A stretch of 51,179 bases of DNA from Cellvibrionaceae bacterium (GCA_021151525.1 JAGKXD010000018.1:1-51179); one strand, 5' to 3'. Shown: positions 1 to 9,090, numbered from the stretch's first letter. The notes: a model not told the origin generated them from the sequence alone. Made by a program: numbers and translations.

Positions 1-44
1 GGGTTGGGGTGGGGTTTTGCTCTTCAAAATAAAATCTACACCCA

Positions 45-73
45 TAAAAAAACCCGCACTAAGCGGGTTTTTT
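45..73 (-). terminator. Intrinsic terminator of the FKBP gene
   Basis: An inverted repeat with arms AACCCGC and GCGGGTT and a short loop is flanked by an A-run on the left and a T-run on the right. It could therefore stop transcription on either strand. It lies just past the stop codon of the minus-strand FKBP gene. Confidence 0.8.
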
Positions 74-98
74 AAATCAACACTTATTAAAGCATCAA

Positions 99-953
99 TT
101 ATTTCTTAGCTGGTTTAGCAGCTGGCTTTTCTTCTGCAGCAGCTGGAGCAGCTTTAACTTCCAACAATTCAACTTCGAAAATCAAAGTAGATGATGGAGG
201 AATAGCTTGGTTGCCAGTTGGGCCGTAAGCCAATTCAGATGGAATGTACACTTCCCACTTAGAACCTTGTGGCATCAATTGCAATGCTTCTACCCAACCA
301 GGAATTACGCCACTTACTGGGAATTCTACTGGCTCACCACGGGTAACAGAACTATCAAACACTTTACCGTCTAACAATTTACCGGTGTAGTGAACTTTAA
401 CAGTGTCAGTTGCTTTTGGCTTAACGCCAGAACCTTCGGTGATCACTTTGTATTGCAAGCCGCTAGCAGTAGTTTGAACGCCTGCTTTAGCTTTGTTTTC
501 AGCAAGGAATTTATCGCCAGCTGCTTTGTTGGTTTCAGCCAACTTCTTCGCGTCTTCTTCCTTTTTCTTCATCATGTTTTCTTGGAATTCTTTCATGATT
601 TTTTCCGCGTCTTCTTGCGAAATACGTGGAGCAGAAGCTTTCAACTTGTCCAACTCAGCTTTTTCTTCTTTGGTCAAAGATTCTGGAGCTTTCTTTGACA
701 ACTCAGCAAGCTTCGCTTGATCAGCTGGACTTGCAGCAGTTTTTACATCGTTCAAACCAAGCAAGAAAGCATCTTGATCTAAAGGAATATTATTTTGCTT
801 GATGCCGTTACCAATGTTTTGGCCAATCAAGTAGCTTACTTTTTGCTCAAGCGTGTCCAATTTTGGAGCTTGCTTTTTCGCGTCATCTTTACAGCCTGCA
901 ACCAAGGCTGCAGCAGCCATTAAACCGATAATTGCTAATTTCTTGTTAATCAT
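99..953 (-). CDS. FKBP-type peptidyl-prolyl isomerase, lipoprotein
   Basis: Predicted to catalyse cis-trans isomerisation of prolyl bonds in the periplasm, anchored by lipid. A signal peptide ends in the lipobox LVAGC (Cys21). Residues about 32-157 match the helical FKBP_N dimerisation region and include a lysine/glutamate-rich stretch around 85-145. Residues about 163-267 are the FKBP_C catalytic domain, with the family's FDSS, VIPGW and AYG motifs. The tail is rich in Ala, Pro and Lys. The start codon has AGGG upstream. The gene is divergent from an AlgP-like gene; from memory, an FKBP gene also sits beside algP in Pseudomonas. Family assignment is secure; the clients are unknown. Confidence 0.93.
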   Translation of the reverse strand: MINKKLAIIGLMAAAALVAGCKDDAKKQAPKLDTLEQKVSYLIGQNIGNGIKQNNIPLDQDAFLLGLNDVKTAASPADQAKLAELSKKAPESLTKEEKAELDKLKASAPRISQEDAEKIMKEFQENMMKKKEEDAKKLAETNKAAGDKFLAENKAKAGVQTTASGLQYKVITEGSGVKPKATDTVKVHYTGKLLDGKVFDSSVTRGEPVEFPVSGVIPGWVEALQLMPQGSKWEVYIPSELAYGPTGNQAIPPSSTLIFEVELLEVKAAPAAAEEKPAAKPAKK

Positions 954-1359
954 TTTGCACCCTAGTGGATTACATTTTTAGAGAAATATTGGCTCATGTT
1001 TGCCCGAACAATCTAAGCCAAGCGTGTGATGGGCAACCTGCAGCTATACCACGGGTGTTACAGCCCTAACGGGCGCCAATGGTATACCAAATCCTCAAAA
1101 TTGTGCGGTATTTTGCCCATTTTTTCGTGGATTAGATGGATTTTTCCAAGCTCCAGCAAACTACGAGAAGCCTTCTGACCCAGCGCATCTAATTTAGTTC
1201 TTGAAATATCGCGCAAAATCCCAAATATCCGCGCAATCCTGCCTGAAACCCTAGCCTTGTATATTGTCACCGGACTGTAATACACATTTTTAAAGCGCAG
1301 GATTAGACTACCCAGACGTTTTTTACGTTGCGTTTACGACTCCACCACAGGATTCCATC
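954..1359. other. Divergent intergenic region between FKBP and AlgP-like genes
   Basis: About 400 bases with no convincing gene. It contains a nested inverted repeat: TATACCA at 1045-1051 pairs with TGGTATA at 1080-1086, enclosing a small GCCC/GGGC hairpin. Promoters for both flanking genes must lie here, but I could not assign -35 and -10 boxes with confidence. Confidence 0.5.
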
Positions 1360-2226
1360 ATGGCCGCCACTAGATTAGCTTCCATTACTTCTCTTGAACA
1401 ACAAATCGCCAAGGTAACCGCACAACTTGAAAAAGTGCGTGCACAACAATTTGCAGCCGCCGAAAAAGCCTTTCTAAGTGCGCAAAAAGCGACAGCAAGC
1501 GCACAAGCAAAAGTGGATGCACTTGCTGAAAAAGCCAGCTCAACTCCTGCAGCACTTGCGCGCTTTGACAGTGCGCATGCTGCACTAGTATCACAACAAG
1601 CCAAACTCGCTGCTGCCGATGAAATTTACAGTGCTTTAGTTGCCGGCCAAGAGGCCGCGAAAGATGTTGCCAAAGTCATTGCGGGCAAATCCCTCGGTAA
1701 AAAAATTAAGTTCACAAAAAAAGAAAAAGCCGTCATCAAAGAAGATAAAAAGGCAGCAAAAAAAGTAGCCAAAGCAGAAAAGAAAGCCGCTAAAGAAACG
1801 GCAAAGAAAGACGCAAAAAAATCGGCAAAAGCTATTGCCGATAAATCTCCGGCTGGTGCTGAAGTAGCGGCGACTAAATCAGCCGTGAAAACTACCGCGA
1901 AAAAAGCACCGGTAAAAAAAGCAGCTGTATCAGCTACCGTAAAAAAAGCACCAGCGAAAAAAATTCCCGCGAAAAAAGTGACCGCTGTACCCGCAACACC
2001 ACATGCAACTGAGCAAGTTATTACCCCAGCGGCTTTGCTCGCAGAAGAGCAGGCTGATCCCTATCAACAGGCAACAGTACAAGCAGAACCCAGCGTTGAA
2101 ACACTTGTGACTGAAACCTCAACCCTTGAAACTACAGCAGCAATAGAATCAACACCGGTTATCGAAACAACACCGATTGTCGGCAACGACCTTATAGAAA
2201 CACCGGTAGCAAACACCGAAGGCTAA
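1360..2226 (+). CDS. AlgP-like, histone H1-like lysine/alanine-rich protein
   Basis: Residues about 10-110 are rich in Ala, Gln, Glu and Lys with heptad character, suggesting a coiled coil. Residues about 115-205 are extremely rich in Lys and Ala, with repeated KKAP and AKK units like the C-terminal tail of Pseudomonas AlgP and eukaryotic histone H1. The last 70 residues are Thr/Glu-rich and acidic. AlgP is described as a DNA-binding regulator of alginate genes; no alginate genes are seen here, so a general nucleoid role is equally possible. AGGA precedes the ATG. Neighbouring FKBP, TIGR02444 and ABC-F genes support the AlgP link, since low-complexity similarity alone is weak evidence. Confidence 0.72.
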   Translation: MAATRLASITSLEQQIAKVTAQLEKVRAQQFAAAEKAFLSAQKATASAQAKVDALAEKASSTPAALARFDSAHAALVSQQAKLAAADEIYSALVAGQEAAKDVAKVIAGKSLGKKIKFTKKEKAVIKEDKKAAKKVAKAEKKAAKETAKKDAKKSAKAIADKSPAGAEVAATKSAVKTTAKKAPVKKAAVSATVKKAPAKKIPAKKVTAVPATPHATEQVITPAALLAEEQADPYQQATVQAEPSVETLVTETSTLETTAAIESTPVIETTPIVGNDLIETPVANTEG

Positions 2227-2232
2227 CAAGCG

Positions 2233-2267
2233 AGCGCTTTTGCGTTATCCCTTAATGCAAAAGCGCT
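2233..2267. terminator. Hairpin between convergent genes
   Basis: AGCGCTTTTGC at 2233-2243 pairs exactly with GCAAAAGCGCT at 2257-2267, and the pairing extends inward. It occupies almost the whole gap between the convergent AlgP-like and TIGR02444 genes. There is no long T-run, so efficiency is uncertain. Confidence 0.6.
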
Positions 2268-2765
2268 TTACGTTGAATGTTTGAAATCAAGTGGCCTCCG
2301 CAAGACTTCGATAAGGTCAAACGGCACTGCCTTGTTAGAAAGATAAGCGGCCAAATTAGATTGAACTGTTCTGGATAAACCTGACAAGCGCGGCAATAGC
2401 CAAGCCTCAATTTCTAATAATAATTTCTTCTCAGACAGCAACTCCGCTTGCTTAACAAGTGTGCGAATTTGCGTTTGCAAATCGTCCTGCTCAAATGGCG
2501 GAATAGATTCCTTTAACGCTCTACGCAGCACACGCAGAGGCTCAACAACACCCTGTGTCCACGCATTAATATGACGCTGCAAATCGGCAAGAACCAGCGC
2601 GTTCAGATACAGGCCTTGCTCATCCAACCAACGCAACCCAATCAACAAACACACATTGGCATTGTGTAGGTCTTGCACATGAACACAGGTCTCTGCGATC
2701 TGTGGCTGCGCGTAAAATGCCAAGGCAAAATCCCACAGCGGTAAGGGCGAAGCAGCGGTTACCAT
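2268..2765 (-). CDS. TIGR02444 family protein
   Basis: A 165-residue protein. Its N-terminal pattern (PLPLWDFALAFYAQP, then LHNANVCLLIGLRWL) matches my memory of the TIGR02444 family, which has no established function. It is mostly helical with no signal peptide, so probably cytoplasmic. It is convergent with the AlgP-like gene and divergent from the YheS-type ATPase, with only about 55 bases between the start codons, so the two promoters must share a short region. Confidence 0.8.
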   Translation of the reverse strand: MVTAASPLPLWDFALAFYAQPQIAETCVHVQDLHNANVCLLIGLRWLDEQGLYLNALVLADLQRHINAWTQGVVEPLRVLRRALKESIPPFEQDDLQTQIRTLVKQAELLSEKKLLLEIEAWLLPRLSGLSRTVQSNLAAYLSNKAVPFDLIEVLRRPLDFKHST

Positions 2766-2806
2766 AGAATCATCGTTTTACACTTATTGAGGAGTCCACA
2801 GTCTGC

Positions 2807-2812
2807 TAGAAT
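2807..2812 (+). promoter_or_regulatory. Possible -10 box immediately upstream of yheS
   Basis: TAGAAT lies eight bases before the preferred ATG at 2820. If it is a -10 element, the transcript would start at or next to the start codon, giving a leaderless or nearly leaderless message. No well-spaced -35 box was found, so this is tentative. Confidence 0.35.
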
Positions 2813-2819
2813 GCGCGCC

Positions 2820-4724
2820 ATGATTCAATTACAAAATATCTCACTGCAGCGCGGCCCCAAATTTCTGTTGGAATCCGCCGACCTCACGATTTATCCGGGC
2901 CAAAAAGTAGGCCTGATTGGTGGCAATGGCACCGGTAAATCCACCCTTTTCCAAATGTTGCTCGGCCAACTCGGTAGCGACACCGGCACTCTGGATATTC
3001 CTAAGCAGTGGCGCACCGCGCACATGGCGCAGGAAGTTGGCCACACCAGCCGCAGCGCGCTCGATTACGTGTTGGATGGCGATAGCGAATTGCGCCGCCT
3101 GGAGGCTGCAATTGCCAATGAACATGATGGCGAGAAGCTCGCAAAACTTTATGGCGATATGGAAAACATCCACGCCTATTCCGCACCGGCGCGTGCGCAG
3201 CAATTATTAAATGGCTTGGGCTTTAACGCTGGCGACGATGCACGCCCGGTAACAGATTTTTCCGGTGGCTGGCGCATTCGTTTAAATCTCGCGCAAGCTT
3301 TGATGTGCCCGTCGGATTTATTATTGCTCGACGAACCGACAAACCACTTGGATTTGGATGCAACCCTGTGGTTGGAAGAATGGCTCAAGCGTTACGCCGG
3401 CACCTTGATTATTATTTCGCACGACCGCGACTTCCTCGACAACATTGTGGATCGCATCGTCAATATCGAGCGCCAAAAGCTCGATAATTACAGCGGTAAC
3501 TATTCTGCATTTGAACGTCAACGCGCCGAAAAATTAGCACAGCAACAAGCGAGTTACGAGAAGCAACAAGAGCGCATTGCCCACGTTGAAAATTATATTC
3601 GCCGCTTCCGCGCCCAAGCGACCAAAGCGCGTCAGGCGCAAAGTCGTATTAAAGAGTTAGAGCGCATGGAAAAAATTTCCGCAGCGCACGTGGACTCTCC
3701 GTTCACCTTTACTTTTAAATGCTCCGACAAAATGTCGGTGCCGCTGGTGCATATCAGCAGTGCAAAAATTGGTTACGGCGAACCAGGTCGTAACGAAAAG
3801 GTAATTCTCGATAAAGTTGAACTCGCCATTCGCGCCGAAACGCGCATAGGTTTACTCGGCCCCAATGGCGCGGGTAAATCCAGCTTGGTAAAAACCCTCG
3901 CCGGTTCTTTACCGCTGATCGCTGGCGATCGTATTAACGGCGAACATTTCAAACTCGGTTATTTTGCGCAGCATCAATTGGAAGCGCTGGATATTAATGC
4001 CTCCGCCGCTTTGCATATTCAACGTTTAGCACCCACAGCGCGTGAACAAGAGATTCGCGATTTCCTTGGCAGTTTTGATTTCCACGGTGACCGCGCCTTT
4101 GAACCTATCACGCATTTTTCCGGTGGTGAAAAAGCACGCTTGGCCTTGGCGATTATCGCATGGGAAAAGCCCAACGTTCTTTTGCTGGACGAGCCTACCA
4201 ACCACTTGGATTTGGAAATGCGCCAAGCATTAACTATGGCGCTGCAAGATTTTGAAGGCGCGGTGATTATTGTGTCGCATGATCGTCACTTACTGCGTAA
4301 CACCGTCAATGAATTTTTGTTAGTCGCCGATGGTAAAGTCAGCGAGTTCGATGGTGACCTGGAAGATTACTACAAGTGGTTATTGCAACAACGCCAAGCA
4401 CAAGCGGCAGTAGAAGAAAAATATATCCCTGACAATGAAAACAAAGTCGATAAAAAAGCCCAGCGCCAACAATCAGCTGCGCAGCGCCAGCAATTAAAAC
4501 CGCTGACCAACAAATTGAAAACCCTTGAAAGCCAAATGGAAAAACTGCAAACCAAATTGGCCGACATAGAAACTCAGCTGGGCGATAGCAGTATTTACGA
4601 CGATAAGAACAAAGCCAACTTGCAGCAGCTTTTGTTGGATCAAGCCAAGCTACAACAACAACTTGAAGAAACAGAAGAAAATTGGTTGATGGTCAGCGAA
4701 GAAATTGAAGCAGCGAACAACTAA
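2820..4724 (+). CDS. yheS: ABC-F family ATPase (YheS type)
   Basis: A soluble twin ABC ATPase without membrane domains, of the ABC-F family that acts on ribosomes. The first domain has Walker A GGNGTGKS at about 34-41, signature FSGGW at 147-151 and DEPTNHLDL at 171-179. The second has GPNGAGKS at about 347, then FSGGEKARLALA and a second DEPTNHLDL. A glutamine- and arginine-rich interdomain linker (residues about 235-285) and a C-terminal coiled coil fit YheS of E. coli, which it resembles along its length. The reading frame opens at a TTG at 2787 with an ATG at 2811, but family proteins begin MIxLxNISL, so 2820 is preferred. No good ribosome binding site precedes it. Confidence 0.93.
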   Translation: MIQLQNISLQRGPKFLLESADLTIYPGQKVGLIGGNGTGKSTLFQMLLGQLGSDTGTLDIPKQWRTAHMAQEVGHTSRSALDYVLDGDSELRRLEAAIANEHDGEKLAKLYGDMENIHAYSAPARAQQLLNGLGFNAGDDARPVTDFSGGWRIRLNLAQALMCPSDLLLLDEPTNHLDLDATLWLEEWLKRYAGTLIIISHDRDFLDNIVDRIVNIERQKLDNYSGNYSAFERQRAEKLAQQQASYEKQQERIAHVENYIRRFRAQATKARQAQSRIKELERMEKISAAHVDSPFTFTFKCSDKMSVPLVHISSAKIGYGEPGRNEKVILDKVELAIRAETRIGLLGPNGAGKSSLVKTLAGSLPLIAGDRINGEHFKLGYFAQHQLEALDINASAALHIQRLAPTAREQEIRDFLGSFDFHGDRAFEPITHFSGGEKARLALAIIAWEKPNVLLLDEPTNHLDLEMRQALTMALQDFEGAVIIVSHDRHLLRNTVNEFLLVADGKVSEFDGDLEDYYKWLLQQRQAQAAVEEKYIPDNENKVDKKAQRQQSAAQRQQLKPLTNKLKTLESQMEKLQTKLADIETQLGDSSIYDDKNKANLQQLLLDQAKLQQQLEETEENWLMVSEEIEAANN

Positions 4725-4752
4725 CTGATAAATATCTGATAAGTTGAATTAC

Positions 4753-4776
4753 GCCCTGCATAACGCGGGGCTTTTT
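4753..4776 (+). terminator. Intrinsic terminator after yheS
   Basis: GCCCTGC at 4753-4759 pairs with GCGGGGC at 4765-4771 with one wobble, followed by TTTTT at 4772-4776. Confidence 0.75.
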
Positions 4777-4809
4777 ATTTTCAAAAATAATTTAAGTCGC
4801 GGTGCGCGC

Positions 4810-5688
4810 TTACATCTGCGCAATAAATTTCGAAAGAATCTCAAACTTTTCTGAATCGTTATCGACAAAACGAATCACTATTTTTACGGTGTTTGAATCG
4901 GGGCGGCTCTCACCGGCAATGATACTGTGGACATAGCCATTTACTCGCGCCAATCCATTGCCTTCGCCCATATCTATATCAACGACGGCTTGCTCAAATA
5001 AACCGGGAAGATTTTCGGCGCGCGCCAAAACACAGCTCATCATTTGCAAAGACATTTCGCGAATAACGCAGGCAAAGGTTCGGTTGTCGGAAAAACGTAA
5101 TTGCGCTTTGGCTTTAGGTGTTGATTTAACAGCGACTACGGTTGGCTTTGTTAGGAGCGGCGAACTTGTTAAGAGCGCGGCACTGCCTCCGCTTGCGGGC
5201 GCGGTTACTTTAGATGCTAAGGCTTCAACGCGACCTGCAGTGAGCACATCTATTGAGGCGGCAGCTATGCCTTGAGTCGCAGCACGCGGCGCTCCAGCAA
5301 CTGGCAATTTTCCAATCACTTTCAATTGCTTTTGCACTTTTCTCAGCAATTCATCTGCCGAAAATGGTTTAGAAAGATAATCAGAAACACCCGATTGAAT
5401 AGCTTTAACAATATGGTCGCGGTCACCACGGCTGCTAATCATGATGAAGGGTGTTTTTGCACCGTTTGAACTTGCACGCACATTGCGCAAGAACTCTTCG
5501 CCGGTCATCAGCGGCATTTCCCAATCCGACAAAATCATGTCTATATCATTTTGCTTAAACAGTGCGAGTGCACGAGCGCCATCGGCAGCGTCAAAAATTT
5601 CTACGCCGGGAATGCGATCGCGCAACTGCTTTTTAATCATGTCGCGGATGAATGTTGCGTCATCTGCAACCAAAATTTTTAAAGCCAT
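4810..5688 (-). CDS. Response regulator: receiver domain with PilZ-like C-terminus
   Basis: Residues 3-120 form a CheY-like receiver. The acidic pair D9/D10, phosphoacceptor D55, S85 and K107 of the KPF motif are all present, so phosphorylation is expected. An Ala/Thr/Ser-rich linker (about 125-185) leads to a PilZ-like domain (about 190-292). That domain keeps the general pattern but around IREMSLQMM lacks the usual D/NxSxxG signature, and no clear RxxxR is seen, so cyclic di-GMP binding is doubtful. No histidine kinase lies nearby, so the partner is unknown. AAGGG precedes the ATG. Confidence 0.85.
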   Translation of the reverse strand: MALKILVADDATFIRDMIKKQLRDRIPGVEIFDAADGARALALFKQNDIDMILSDWEMPLMTGEEFLRNVRASSNGAKTPFIMISSRGDRDHIVKAIQSGVSDYLSKPFSADELLRKVQKQLKVIGKLPVAGAPRAATQGIAAASIDVLTAGRVEALASKVTAPASGGSAALLTSSPLLTKPTVVAVKSTPKAKAQLRFSDNRTFACVIREMSLQMMSCVLARAENLPGLFEQAVVDIDMGEGNGLARVNGYVHSIIAGESRPDSNTVKIVIRFVDNDSEKFEILSKFIAQM

Positions 5689-5741
5689 GAAAAGAGCCCT
5701 TGTGGATATCTTCTCAGCCTAGCTTAAATTGTGGGATTTGC

Positions 5742-6125
5742 TTAGCGGATCTTGAAGTGGCGTATAGGTAGTTCTACTTGGGGTTCATCATCTTCAAGTG
5801 AGTAACTGCCTTGAGCAGCTTCTACGGCGATTCGCATCCAGAAGATTAATTCGGCAGGATGGGTGAGCACTTCATCGGGCAATTGGAAGAAATTGGATTC
5901 ACCGACATCGATACTAGAGGGCATAAATGCAGTCATGCGTTTGGCAACGTAGAGGCTGCGCGAGTAATCATCGGCACGGAAGTAGAGACGATCGTTAATG
6001 ACAATCGCGAACTGTACGCTCTGATGGTAAATTCCGTAGCCGTTAAAAATGCGACGATAGGATACCGGGGCTACATGGCTCATGCTTTCCACTGCGTGCA
6101 GCAAAAAGGGATTGCTTACCGTCAT
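5742..6125 (-). CDS. TfoX N-terminal domain protein
   Basis: A 127-residue protein matching the TfoX/Sxy N-terminal domain: YRRIFNGYGIYHQSVQFAIV, then RLYFRAD and a YWKMR-like region (LIFWMRIAVEAA). Only the N-terminal domain is present; the C-terminal domain of full-length competence regulators is absent. Stand-alone TfoX-N proteins are common and their role is generally unknown, so competence control should not be assumed. AGGA lies five bases before the ATG. It lies 53 bases upstream of the receiver/PilZ gene on the same strand and may be co-transcribed with it. Confidence 0.85.
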   Translation of the reverse strand: MTVSNPFLLHAVESMSHVAPVSYRRIFNGYGIYHQSVQFAIVINDRLYFRADDYSRSLYVAKRMTAFMPSSIDVGESNFFQLPDEVLTHPAELIFWMRIAVEAAQGSYSLEDDEPQVELPIRHFKIR

Positions 6126-6319
6126 AGTCGTCCTGTTTTATAAATATTATTTGCGTTGGCCGTGCAAAAAAATCAGGTAAAACTCTAGGGTTCTAGATGC
6201 GCGAATGCAACAAACTTCTAAGAATGATTTTTTTAATAAGCGAAGCTTAGTTGAGATTTATGGAATATAAAGTCGCAAATGATGAATTATTTAAAAAACT
6301 TGTATGACAATCACATTTC

Positions 6320-7096
6320 TTATTCGCTTTCTGCGCGGGTGAAAATCCATTCGCGCTCGCTCGATTGTGCAGGATCAAACACATAACCCGCCACATTGAA
6401 TTGTTTAATCGCTTCAGGATGTGTGATTCGGTTTTGGATGATGTAAGCGCTCATCATGCCGCGCGCTTTTTTGGCGAAGAAGCTGATGATTTTGTATTGA
6501 CCATTTTTTTGGTCTTTGAATATGGGTGTAATAATCTCGCCCTTGAGCAGTTTGGGCTTTACCGCGCTGAAGTATTCGTTGGAGGCCAAATTAATCACCA
6601 CCGATGATTTTAATTCTTTCAGCTGTTTGTTAACGGCCGTCGTGATTGTATCGCCCCAAAATTCGTAAAGATTTTTACCGCGTGAGTTGGCAAAACCAGT
6701 GCCCATTTCCAAACGGTAAGCCTGCATTAAATCCAGCGGGCGCAAGAGCCCATAAAGGCCAGACAATATGCGCAAATGTTGCTGAGCGAATTGAATATCA
6801 TCTGTTGAAAAATTTTCAGCCTGCATACCGGTGTAAACATCGCCCTGAAATGCAAAAAGCGCTTGCTTGGCATTGGTCGGTTTAAACGGCGTTTTCCAAT
6901 TGGCGAAGCGATCAAAATTCAACAAGCCGAGCTTGTCGCTAATTCCCATGAGCGCAGAAATATCGTGCGGCGCTAGGACGCGCAGCTCGCTGATCAGTTG
7001 TTTGGATTGCTTGAGAAAATCCGCCTGAGTAAATTCGGCGGTAGGCGCAGGCGTTTCAAAATCGAGTGTTTTCGCGGGGGAAATCAATAACAGCAT
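6320..7096 (-). CDS. yaaA: Peroxide stress protein YaaA
   Basis: The full-length YaaA/UPF0246 family protein starts MLLLISPAKTLDF, the family's hallmark. Further family motifs include ILSGLYGLLRPLD, NLYEFWGD and NLASNEYF. E. coli YaaA limits free intracellular iron and protects against hydrogen peroxide. The frame extends three codons upstream to a TTG at 7105, but family alignment favours the ATG at 7096. It lies 29 bases downstream of the DUF4265 gene, so the two are probably one transcript. Confidence 0.95.
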   Translation of the reverse strand: MLLLISPAKTLDFETPAPTAEFTQADFLKQSKQLISELRVLAPHDISALMGISDKLGLLNFDRFANWKTPFKPTNAKQALFAFQGDVYTGMQAENFSTDDIQFAQQHLRILSGLYGLLRPLDLMQAYRLEMGTGFANSRGKNLYEFWGDTITTAVNKQLKELKSSVVINLASNEYFSAVKPKLLKGEIITPIFKDQKNGQYKIISFFAKKARGMMSAYIIQNRITHPEAIKQFNVAGYVFDPAQSSEREWIFTRAESE

Positions 7097-7125
7097 AAAA
7101 TTCAACGATCACTAAAATAGAAAAT

Positions 7126-7608
7126 TTATTCCGGCTTTAAAATCTCTTGCCACCAATTTAACGGCGTTTGGCCGTCGATGGGGTCATAGACGTTGCCGTA
7201 CATCCAAGCGCTGCGGCCTTCTTTACCTACGAATTGATTTAGTAAGTCTTCTACAACACTAAAACCGCAACTTACATGGATTGAGTAGACCAACATACGC
7301 GGGGTTTCTACATCCAGATCACCGCCCAGCTTTTCAATTTCTGGCGTGAGTGCATCGGCCAAGAGGCTAATATCATCGCGACTAAACACGCGCACACTTA
7401 AGTTGCCGCTGCGCTGAACGATTTCAAACTCTTGATTGGGAACGTCACAGCGGATCACATCGCCGCTCGCAAGGCCTTTGATGAACGCGGGGGATTTCAC
7501 TAATTGCATATGGCCATTTTCCAATTCGCGCACATGCATTTTTTCAACAATCGGTTGGCCATTTGCACCCAAACCGGCAAACAGTTCAATAACTTGTAGG
7601 GCTTTCAT
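7126..7608 (-). CDS. DUF4265 domain protein
   Basis: A soluble protein of about 160 residues whose pattern (charged N-terminus, then SPAFIKGLASGDVIRCD, then FSRDDISLL) fits DUF4265, a family without known function. No signal peptide or membrane segment is seen. An ATG four codons upstream (7620) is possible, but GAGAG sits at correct spacing only for the ATG at 7608. It precedes yaaA on the same strand and is divergent from the M48 protease. Confidence 0.75.
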   Translation of the reverse strand: MKALQVIELFAGLGANGQPIVEKMHVRELENGHMQLVKSPAFIKGLASGDVIRCDVPNQEFEIVQRSGNLSVRVFSRDDISLLADALTPEIEKLGGDLDVETPRMLVYSIHVSCGFSVVEDLLNQFVGKEGRSAWMYGNVYDPIDGQTPLNWWQEILKPE

Positions 7609-7680
7609 TGTGGCTCTCATGTCTAAAGCAGATGTGTGGCATTATATCTGAGATATGACTCAATAATGGGAGGAACTAAA

Positions 7681-8964
7681 ATGAGGAGAACCATGAAACA
7701 CCTTATTCGACTATCCGCGAGTGCATTAGTAGCCATGAGCTTGGTGAGCTGCGCGGTAAATCCGGTGACGGGTAAAAAGGAGATGATTTTTGACTCAGTC
7801 GCGCAGGATATAGCCACAGGAACCCAAAACTATGTGCCCAGCCAACAATCCCAAGGCGGCCAATATGTGGTTGACCCCGGCTTGACGGCTTATGTGAATC
7901 AAGTAGGCAGAAAGCTCGCGGCGGTTAGTGATATGCCCAACCTTCCCTACGAGTTCGTGGTTCTCAACAATGATGTGCCCAACGCTTGGGCCATGCCCGG
8001 CGGCAAGTTGGCGATTAACCGCGGCTTGCTGGTGCAACTGGAGGACGAAGCTCAACTAGCGGCTGTTTTGGGCCACGAGATTGTGCACGCGGCAGCGCGC
8101 CACGGTGCCAGCGCTAAATCACAGCAGATGGTAGTGGGTGCAGGAGCACTTTTGGCGGGCGTTGCCATCGCCAGCAAAAAGAAAGAATACGGCGTGTTGG
8201 CGGTGGGTGCCTTGACGGTAGGCGCTAACGCGTGGAACTCCAAATATTCCCGCGACCACGAATCTGAGGCCGACAAATATGGCATTAAGTACATGCAGAA
8301 GGCCGGTTATGACCCACAGGCAGCGGTGGAATTACAGGAGCTGTTTGTGCGCATGTTCGATAAACAGGAACCAAGTTGGCTGGAAGGCATGTTTGCCAGC
8401 CACCCACCTTCACGCGACCGCGTAGTTGCCAACAAAGCCGAAGCGGCCAAGTACCCGAAAGGTGGTGCGCGCAATAAAGAGGCTTTCCAACGCGCCCTAT
8501 CCCAACTTAAGAAGGATAAGGATGCTTACACCAATTACCAAGAGGCGATGAAAGCGGCTAAATCCAAACAGTACGATAAGGCGTTATCGCTGGTGGATAA
8601 CTCCATCCAACAACAACCTAAAGAAAACTTGTTCTGGGAGTTGAAGGGCCAGTTGCTGGTACAAAAAGATCAGAGCAAAGAGGCGATTCCTGCGTTGGAT
8701 AAAGCCATTGCCGCCAACCCCAACTTCTTCCGCCCCTACATTTACCGCGGCATGGCTTACAAAGAATTGGGTAACCGCAGCTCCGCCGAGCGCGATTTGG
8801 TGGCCAGCCAAAAACTGTTGCCTACCCAAGAAGCAAGTGAAGAGTTAGGTGATATGGCCCGCGCCAGAGGCGACCGTGCAACTGCCCGAGCTTATTACGA
8901 GCAAGTTGCGTCGGGTGGTGGTGAGGCGGGTGAGAGAGCTAAGGCGAAGATGTTGCAGCTTTAA
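7681..8964 (+). CDS. M48 family metalloprotease lipoprotein with TPR-like repeats
   Basis: A zinc protease on the periplasmic side of an envelope membrane, similar in layout to BepA, which helps outer-membrane protein quality control. The lipobox LVSC puts the lipidated residue at C24. The zinc motif is HEIVH at 132-136, and ESEAD at 194-198 provides the third ligand. The C-terminal third (about 285-427) is helical with TPR-like repeats, as in BepA. The frame is open from 7636, but GGAGG seven bases before the ATG at 7681 decides the start. It ends before a palindromic repeat and a shared terminator. Confidence 0.9.
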   Translation: MRRTMKHLIRLSASALVAMSLVSCAVNPVTGKKEMIFDSVAQDIATGTQNYVPSQQSQGGQYVVDPGLTAYVNQVGRKLAAVSDMPNLPYEFVVLNNDVPNAWAMPGGKLAINRGLLVQLEDEAQLAAVLGHEIVHAAARHGASAKSQQMVVGAGALLAGVAIASKKKEYGVLAVGALTVGANAWNSKYSRDHESEADKYGIKYMQKAGYDPQAAVELQELFVRMFDKQEPSWLEGMFASHPPSRDRVVANKAEAAKYPKGGARNKEAFQRALSQLKKDKDAYTNYQEAMKAAKSKQYDKALSLVDNSIQQQPKENLFWELKGQLLVQKDQSKEAIPALDKAIAANPNFFRPYIYRGMAYKELGNRSSAERDLVASQKLLPTQEASEELGDMARARGDRATARAYYEQVASGGGEAGERAKAKMLQL

Positions 8965-8983
8965 GGAAATAACCTCCTCCCAA

Positions 8984-9006
8984 CCTCCCCCTTGTAAAGG
9001 GGGAGG
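8984..9006. repeat. Perfect palindromic intergenic repeat (10-bp arms)
   Basis: CCTCCCCCTT at 8984-8993 pairs perfectly with AAGGGGGAGG at 8997-9006 across a three-base loop. Very similar G/C-run palindromes are dispersed between genes in many proteobacteria, so this is probably a REP-like element rather than the terminator, which follows separately. Confidence 0.65.
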
Positions 9007-9090
9007 GGCTGACTCCCGGTGCGATAGGTTTTGTGCGATGCTCACTCTTGCACCCTCCTCCTAGCCTTTTTCCTATGAGATAGGGAACAA

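Noticed and set aside
1058..1285. Minus-strand open frame of 75 codons in the FKBP/AlgP-like gap
   Set aside because: No ribosome binding site, no family resemblance and it crosses the region where promoters of both neighbours must lie.
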